Source: JADZAI01 sp047602465
GTDB lineage: Bacteria; Pseudomonadota; Alphaproteobacteria; Micropepsales; Micropepsaceae
Length of the DNA: 64,000 bases
Assembly (NCBI GenBank): GCA_047602465.1
Contig: JASGHF010000001.1
Coordinates: 2,542,001 to 2,606,000, forward strand
Direction: 5' to 3'
How positions within the stretch are numbered: position 1 is the stretch's first letter; each line of letters begins with the position of its first letter. Position numbers and translations under genes: made by a program. Below are positions 59,587 through 64,000 of the stretch, piece by piece. Below the pieces are notes generated by a model, which worked only from the letters and a program-made list of their open reading frames with translations, made no database searches and was not told the DNA's origin.

Positions 59587-60327
59587 ATGCGGCCCGATAT
59601 CGCCCAGTTCCGTGCCTTTTACGATTCGCGCCTCGGCACGATCGCCCGGGTACTGGTGCGCCGCCGGTTGAGGGCGATCTGGCCCCGCGTCGAGGGCCTG
59701 ACGATCGCCGGGTTGGGCTACGCGACGCCCTATCTCGGGCCGTTCGCCGACGATGCGGCGGCGGTGATCGCGGCGATGCCGGCGGAACAGGGCGCGGTCG
59801 CCTGGCCGCGTTCGGGCCGCAACCGCGTCGCGCTGGCCGATGACACCAACCTGCCGTTCGAGGACGGGTCGCTGGACCGCGTCATTCTCGTTCACGGACT
59901 GGAGACGAGCGATGCCTGGCGCGGTCTGCTGCGTCAGATCTGGCGGGCGCTGAAGCCCGACGGGCGGCTTCTGGTGGTCGCGCCCAATCGCGGCGGGTTA
60001 TGGGCCGCCTTCGGCGACACGCCCTTCAATCATGGCCATCCCTATTCGCGGGGCCAGTTGAACCGCCTGCTGAGCGAAGCCCTGTTCGTGCCTGAGGCCT
60101 GGGACAGCGCGCTCTATGGCCCGCCCAGCAAGGCGCGCTGGATCATGCGGAACGGTAAGGTCTGGGAGCGGATCGGCCGTCTGTTGTGGCGGCGCATGCC
60201 GGGCCTGTGGATCGCGGAATGCTCCAAGACGATGTATGCGCCTTCGATGGGGGCGACCCCGAACGCCGCCCGCCGTCCGGCGCTGGCCCCGGCGGCGCAG
60301 CCGGCCCGGATGAACGGGCCGTCATGA
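59587..60327 (+). CDS. Class I SAM-dependent methyltransferase
   Basis: 246 residues with a divergent SAM-binding region (TIAGLGYATPYLGPF) and later DDTNLPFEDGSLDRVILVHG and LKPDGRLLVVAPNRGGLWA, the usual post-I motifs of small-molecule methyltransferases. The C-terminal 30 residues are Pro/Ala-rich. AGGA precedes the ATG. Divergent from gloB over 74 bp; genes of this kind often accompany gloB in alphaproteobacteria. Substrate unknown. Confidence 0.82.
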   Translation: MRPDIAQFRAFYDSRLGTIARVLVRRRLRAIWPRVEGLTIAGLGYATPYLGPFADDAAAVIAAMPAEQGAVAWPRSGRNRVALADDTNLPFEDGSLDRVILVHGLETSDAWRGLLRQIWRALKPDGRLLVVAPNRGGLWAAFGDTPFNHGHPYSRGQLNRLLSEALFVPEAWDSALYGPPSKARWIMRNGKVWERIGRLLWRRMPGLWIAECSKTMYAPSMGATPNAARRPALAPAAQPARMNGPS

Positions 60328-60486
60328 GGCCGAATTCACAAGGCCGACACACAGGCGCAATCCGGAGAAGCGCATAACCTCGCGCGCTGGCGGCGATCGC
60401 TGCCGGCAGGTCTAACTCAAGGCCACGCCTCCCAGAACGTCCATTCGGGCGACGCGCGCCTTCCTCATCAGGAAGTGCCACCTCTC

Positions 60487-60786
60487 ATGAAGACTGTACT
60501 GACTGCCGCCGCTGTCGCGGCGATGCTGCTTGCCGGCCCGGCGCTGGCGGCCAACCCGGCCACCACACCCGACGCCTGGACGAAGATGAAAGCCGTCCCG
60601 GCCTCCGCCGAGACCTGCCAGACGGCCGAAGCGAAGTTCAACGCAACGGAAAAGGCGCATCCGGGCAGCGCCAACCTGGCGAAGGCGAAAGCCGAAGCGA
60701 AGACGGCGGCATCCGACTGCAAGGCCGGCAAGTCCGCCGACGGAATCGCGGCCTATGACGCCGCGATCAAGCTGCTGAAGGCGTAA
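60487..60786 (+). CDS. Small periplasmic protein, unknown
   Basis: 99 residues: signal peptide (MKTVLTAAAVAAMLLAGPALAA, cleavage after ALA), then an Ala/Lys-rich helical domain with two cysteines (SAETCQTAEA and AASDCKAGK) that could form a disulfide between two helices. It resembles small periplasmic helical hairpins. GTG 60475 is an alternative start; AGGAAG lies 11 bases before ATG 60487. No function known. Confidence 0.75.
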   Translation: MKTVLTAAAVAAMLLAGPALAANPATTPDAWTKMKAVPASAETCQTAEAKFNATEKAHPGSANLAKAKAEAKTAASDCKAGKSADGIAAYDAAIKLLKA

Positions 60787-60803
60787 GCCCCGGCTGCGAG
60801 GCC

Positions 60804-60841
60804 AGCGCCGCCGGTCTCTCCCACCAGCGCCCGGCGGCGCT
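60804..60841. terminator. Convergent-gene hairpin
   Basis: AGCGCCGCCGG pairs with CCGGCGGCGCT (11 bp) around a 16-base loop and touches the metW stop codon. It separates metW from the small periplasmic protein gene. No T-run. Confidence 0.5.
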
Positions 60842-61445
60842 AGGTCTTGCGGGCGACCAGGAAGATTGCCGATTCCGCGAAAATATTGGCCCGCGACGAA
60901 AACGGTTTCGCGTCACGCGCCCGGCCGCCGCTGAGCGTGACCGTGCGCTCGATCGCAAGATCGAGGCTGGCCGCCATTTCGGCGAAGTCGCGCACCGAGC
61001 ACATGTGGATGTTCGGGGTGTCGTGCCAGGCGTTCGGAAGCGCCTCGGTCACCGGCATGCGCCCGCCCGTCAGCAGTTGAAGCCGCATGCGCCAATGCGC
61101 GAAATTGGGCGTCGATACGATGCCGCGCCGGCCGATGCGGGCGATCTGGCGCAGCACCTCGCGCGGCAGCCGGGTCGCCTGGATCGTCTGGCTAAGAATG
61201 ACATAATCGAACGCGCTGTCGGGATAGTCCGCCAGATCGCTGTCCGCGTCGCCCTGCACGACCGACAGGCCACGCGCCACACAGGCATTCACGCCCGCCT
61301 GGCTGAGTTCGATGCCGCGCGCATCCACCTTGCGCTGGCTCGCCAGATGCTGGAGCAGGTCGCCGTCGCCGCAGCCCACATCCAGCACGCGGCTACCGTC
61401 GGCCACCATGTCGGCAATGACGCGGAGTTCGGGCCGGAGCGTCAT
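60840..61445 (-). CDS. metW: Methionine biosynthesis protein MetW
   Basis: 201-residue methyltransferase-fold protein: SRVLDVGCGDGDLLQHLA (SAM motif I), ILSQTIQATRLPREVLRQ and VSTPNFAHWRMRLQLLTGGRMPVT are MetW signatures. It accompanies MetX in homoserine acetylation in many proteobacteria, probably as a partner that raises activity. ATG 61445 overlaps the metX stop by four bases. Confidence 0.94.
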   Translation of the reverse strand: MTLRPELRVIADMVADGSRVLDVGCGDGDLLQHLASQRKVDARGIELSQAGVNACVARGLSVVQGDADSDLADYPDSAFDYVILSQTIQATRLPREVLRQIARIGRRGIVSTPNFAHWRMRLQLLTGGRMPVTEALPNAWHDTPNIHMCSVRDFAEMAASLDLAIERTVTLSGGRARDAKPFSSRANIFAESAIFLVARKT

Positions 61446-62626
61446 TTCACGCCCCTGTGCGCCGCGACCGCATCGATGAAGCCGCGGAAGGTCGCGAACA
61501 TTTCGGGGATGTCGAGCAGGAAGGCATCGTGGCCGGTGTCGGTCGCGAATTCGACGAAGCTGACATTGGCGGCGGCCGCATTCAGCGCGTGGACGATGCG
61601 TTTGGCCTCGACGGTCGGGAAGAGCCAGTCGCTGGTGAAGGAGGCGACGCAGACGCGCGCCTTCAGCCACTTGAACGCCTGCGACAGCTGCCCGCCGTGA
61701 TCGGCCGCGAGGTCGAAATAGTCCATCGCCCGCGTGATGTAGAGATAGGAGTTCGCGTCGAAGCGTTCCACGAAGCTGCGGCCCTGATGGCGCAGATAAG
61801 ATTCCACCTGGAAGTCGGCGTCGAAGGCGTAGGAGACGGCCGCACGATCCTGCAGCTCGCGGCCGAACTTCCGCTGGAGCGCGGCTTCCGACAGATAGGT
61901 GATGTGCGCCGCCATGCGGGCGACGGCGAGGCCCTTGGACGGGAAGATGCCGTCGGCAAGATAGTGGCCGCCGCGCCAGTCCGGATCGGCCATGATCGCC
62001 TGCCGGCCGACTTCGTGGAACGCAATGTTCTGGGCTGAATGCTTCGCGGCGGTGGCGATGGGCATGGCCGAGACCAGGCGCTCGGGGAAGCTCGCCATCC
62101 ACTCCAGCACCTGCATGCCGCCCATCGAGCCGCCCGCGACGCAGAGCAGCTCGGCGATTCCGAGATGATCGACCAGCAGAACCTGCGCGCGAACCATGTC
62201 GCGGATGGTGATGACCGGGAAGGCGAGGCCGAAGGGTTTGCCGGTCTTCGGGTCAATGTCTTTCGGGCCGGTCGTCCCCATGCAGCCGCCGATGACGTTC
62301 GAGCAGATGATGAAGAAGCGATTGGTGTCGAAGACAAGGCCGGGGCCGACCATCAGATCCCACCAGCCGGGACGGCCCGTCTGCGGGTTGACGCTGGCGG
62401 CGTGCTGATCGCCGGTCAGGGCGTGGCAGAGCAGGATGGCGTTGGAGCGCTGGGCGTTCAGTTCGCCATAGGTGTTGTAGGCGATGGTCACCTGATCCAG
62501 CACCTGGCCGGAATCGAGCGTCAGCGCGCCCGGCCCCGTCAGATCGACGGTCAGCGTACGGGCGATGGACTGGATCGGGGCGGCAACGTCCGGCATGGGG
62601 GCGTGAAGTGGGGTCGCCCGGGCCAT
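61442..62626 (-). CDS. metX: Homoserine O-acetyltransferase
   Basis: 394-residue alpha/beta hydrolase-fold enzyme; acyl transfer to homoserine starts methionine synthesis and supplies the acceptor for sulfide from the CysI pathway. HALTGDQHAA, the nucleophile GGSMGGMQVLEW (Ser about 157) and the late Asp/His region DTGHDAFLLD are present. Some alphaproteobacterial MetX enzymes use succinyl-CoA, so the acyl donor is not certain. Divergent from hisC across 65 bp. Confidence 0.94.
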   Translation of the reverse strand: MARATPLHAPMPDVAAPIQSIARTLTVDLTGPGALTLDSGQVLDQVTIAYNTYGELNAQRSNAILLCHALTGDQHAASVNPQTGRPGWWDLMVGPGLVFDTNRFFIICSNVIGGCMGTTGPKDIDPKTGKPFGLAFPVITIRDMVRAQVLLVDHLGIAELLCVAGGSMGGMQVLEWMASFPERLVSAMPIATAAKHSAQNIAFHEVGRQAIMADPDWRGGHYLADGIFPSKGLAVARMAAHITYLSEAALQRKFGRELQDRAAVSYAFDADFQVESYLRHQGRSFVERFDANSYLYITRAMDYFDLAADHGGQLSQAFKWLKARVCVASFTSDWLFPTVEAKRIVHALNAAAANVSFVEFATDTGHDAFLLDIPEMFATFRGFIDAVAAHRGVK

Positions 62627-62691
62627 GCTGTCAACAAAAACGGCTGATATCCCTTTGGAATCGGGCCGGGCTTGGCTAGAACCCCGGCATC

Positions 62692-63795
62692 ATGGCCAGC
62701 CCGACCCCCGTTCCCGGCGTTCTCGACATCCAGCCCTATGTGGGCGGCCGTTCGGCCGCGCCGGGCGCGACCCGCGTCTTCAAGCTCTCGTCGAACGAGT
62801 CGCCGCTTGGCGCCAGCCCCAAGGCCGTCGCGGCTTTCGGTGAGGCGGCCAGCAAGCTGCATGCCTATCCGGAAGGCTCTTCGGCCGTCCTGCGCGAGGC
62901 TGTGGCGGATATTTACGGGCTGAACCCCGAGCGCATCGTCTGCGGCAACGGTTCGGACGAACTGCTGCACCTGATCACCCAGTGCTACTGCCGCCCCGGC
63001 GACGAGGTCCTGTTCTCCGAGCACGGTTTTCTCGTCTATCCGATCGCGGCGCGGGCGGCGTCGGCCATTCCAGTGACGGCGCCGGAAACCGGGCTGACGG
63101 CGAATGTAGATGCGCTCATCGCCAGGCTGTCGCCCAGAACGCGGATCGTCTTTCTCGCCAATCCGAACAACCCGACCGGCACCTATCTGCCGGCGGAAGA
63201 AGTGAAGCGCCTGCATGCGGCGCTGTCGCCCGAGACCATTCTCGTACTCGACGCGGCCTATGCCGAATACGTCAAACGCAACGACTACGAGGCGGGGATC
63301 GAACTGGTCGCCAACTCCGAAAACGTCGTGATGACACGGACGCTTTCGAAGGTTTACGGGCTGGCCGCGCTGCGCGTGGGCTGGGCGTTCTGCCCGGAAG
63401 GCATTGCGGGCGTTCTGAACCGCACGCGCGGACCGTTCAACGTTTCGATCCCGGCGCAGCTCGCCGGTGCGGCGGCGCTGCGCGACACGGGCTTCACGGA
63501 AGCTGCGGTCGCGCACAATACCGAATGGCTGTCGTTTCTTGCAGGTGAGCTGACGCGTGTCGGCTACCGCGTCACCGCAGGGGTCGGAAACTTCATCCTT
63601 GTGCACTTTGACCCTGCGCCGTCGAAGCGGACGGCTGCCGCCGCCGATAATTTCCTGATGCAGCGCGGGTTGATCGTGCGCGGCGTCGCCAATTACGGCC
63701 TGCCGGACGCGCTGCGCATTTCGGTCGGCACCGAAGAGGCGAACCGCCTGCTGGTCGCGGCGCTGCGCGATTTCTGGTTCGCGACCGAAGCATGA
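62692..63795 (+). CDS. hisC: Histidinol-phosphate aminotransferase
   Basis: 367-residue PLP enzyme, fold type I. The PLP Lys is in TRTLSKVYGLAALRVGW (about 222); PNNPTGTY, DAAYAEY and the N-terminal SSNESPLG are HisC marks. In this position, ahead of tyrA, it may also transaminate aromatic precursors (imidazole-acetol, phenylpyruvate or prephenate). It overlaps tyrA by ATGA. Confidence 0.93.
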   Translation: MASPTPVPGVLDIQPYVGGRSAAPGATRVFKLSSNESPLGASPKAVAAFGEAASKLHAYPEGSSAVLREAVADIYGLNPERIVCGNGSDELLHLITQCYCRPGDEVLFSEHGFLVYPIAARAASAIPVTAPETGLTANVDALIARLSPRTRIVFLANPNNPTGTYLPAEEVKRLHAALSPETILVLDAAYAEYVKRNDYEAGIELVANSENVVMTRTLSKVYGLAALRVGWAFCPEGIAGVLNRTRGPFNVSIPAQLAGAAALRDTGFTEAAVAHNTEWLSFLAGELTRVGYRVTAGVGNFILVHFDPAPSKRTAAAADNFLMQRGLIVRGVANYGLPDALRISVGTEEANRLLVAALRDFWFATEA

Positions 63796-64000
63796 GCGAG
63801 CCTGGCGCCTTTGGCCGCATCGCGCTTGTCGGCGTCGGCCTGATCGGATCGTCGATCGCCCATGCGGCGCGACGAGCGGGTCTGGCGAACCATATCGCGG
63901 GGTATTCCCGCTCGGCCGAAAGCCGCGCGGCGGCGGCACGCATCGGCTTCTGCGACAGCATCCATGACGACATCGCCGAGTGCGTCAGGGATGCGGATAT
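63792..64000 (+). CDS. tyrA: Prephenate/arogenate (cyclohexadienyl) dehydrogenase, N-terminal part
   Basis: The first 69 codons, cut by the window end. The NAD-binding turn ALVGVGLIGSSIA is followed by a second strand GYSRSAES, as in TyrA enzymes that oxidise prephenate or arogenate for tyrosine synthesis. It overlaps the hisC stop (ATGA). Full length would be about 300 residues. Confidence 0.85.
   Translation, partial: MSEPGAFGRIALVGVGLIGSSIAHAARRAGLANHIAGYSRSAESRAAAARIGFCDSIHDDIAECVRDAD

Noticed and set aside
62627..62691. SAM-type riboswitch upstream of metX
   Set aside because: Alphaproteobacterial metX often has a SAM-II leader, but only 65 bases separate metX and hisC. I do not see the conserved pseudoknot segments.
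1..64000. Insertion sequences, integrases, prophage genes or CRISPR arrays
   Set aside because: No transposase-like protein, regularly spaced repeats or attachment duplication next to the tRNA-Ser gene were seen.

Overview
The window looks like a chromosomal segment of a free-living alphaproteobacterium. Codon use is GC-rich with G/C third positions throughout. The clusters are typical of that class: phaR next to phaA-phaB, metX-metW divergent from hisC-tyrA, and a ferredoxin-type assimilatory sulfite reductase operon. I see no insertion sequence, prophage, integrase or CRISPR array. The genus cannot be fixed from the sequence alone. One tRNA gene (Ser, CGA anticodon) is present, and the two ends cut rplU and a tyrA-like gene.

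Layout. 1-6.3 kb: rplU end, a 475-bp gap with a strong orphan hairpin, rlmJ, tRNA-Ser, purU, a nitronate monooxygenase/crotonase pair, and mce-scoA-scoB for acyl-CoA and ketone-body metabolism. 6.3-12.6 kb: outer-membrane beta-barrel protein, ABC-F ATPase, dienelactone hydrolase, DUF1428 protein, a GcvA-like LysR regulator divergent from a 25-codon ORF with an extreme Shine-Dalgarno sequence, and ferredoxin reductase. 12.8-19.2 kb: a tightly overlapping sulfate-assimilation operon (cysI, a DUF934-cysH fusion, cysD, cysN, cobA, precorrin-2 dehydrogenase). It makes APS, reduces it directly to sulfite, reduces that to sulfide and supplies siroheme; fpr on the other strand probably feeds it electrons. 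19.2-30.9 kb: quinone oxidoreductase, RhlE-like helicase, two exported proteins of unknown function, a TMTC-like membrane protein, a second nitronate monooxygenase, a hipBA toxin-antitoxin pair with three evenly spaced operators, and an acyl-CoA ligase. 31-39.4 kb: an unassigned 698-residue protein with a C-terminal membrane hairpin, an RND pump with its adaptor, a CorA-type channel and a DMT transporter.

39.5-44 kb holds the most unusual locus: a five-gene minus-strand operon with lysine 2,3-aminomutase, two D-Ala-D-Ala-ligase-like ATP-grasp enzymes, a GNAT acetyltransferase and a cysteine-cluster protein. It reads as a pathway that makes beta-lysine and then ligates and acylates it. The product is unknown to me. 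44-49.5 kb: two ArnT-like GT39 glycosyltransferases, an ArnC-like GT2, a TVP38-type protein and small membrane proteins, suggesting polyprenyl-linked sugar modification of the envelope.

49.6-64 kb: Rieske oxygenase, crotonase, small proteins, an EAL phosphodiesterase with a decayed GGDEF domain, polyhydroxyalkanoate genes (phaR, phaA, phaB), glutathione-linked enzymes (GST, gloB), a cupin, two methyltransferases including metW, metX, hisC and the start of tyrA. Convergent neighbours in this genome repeatedly overlap by exactly four bases at their stop codons, which helps support two small ORFs reported here.
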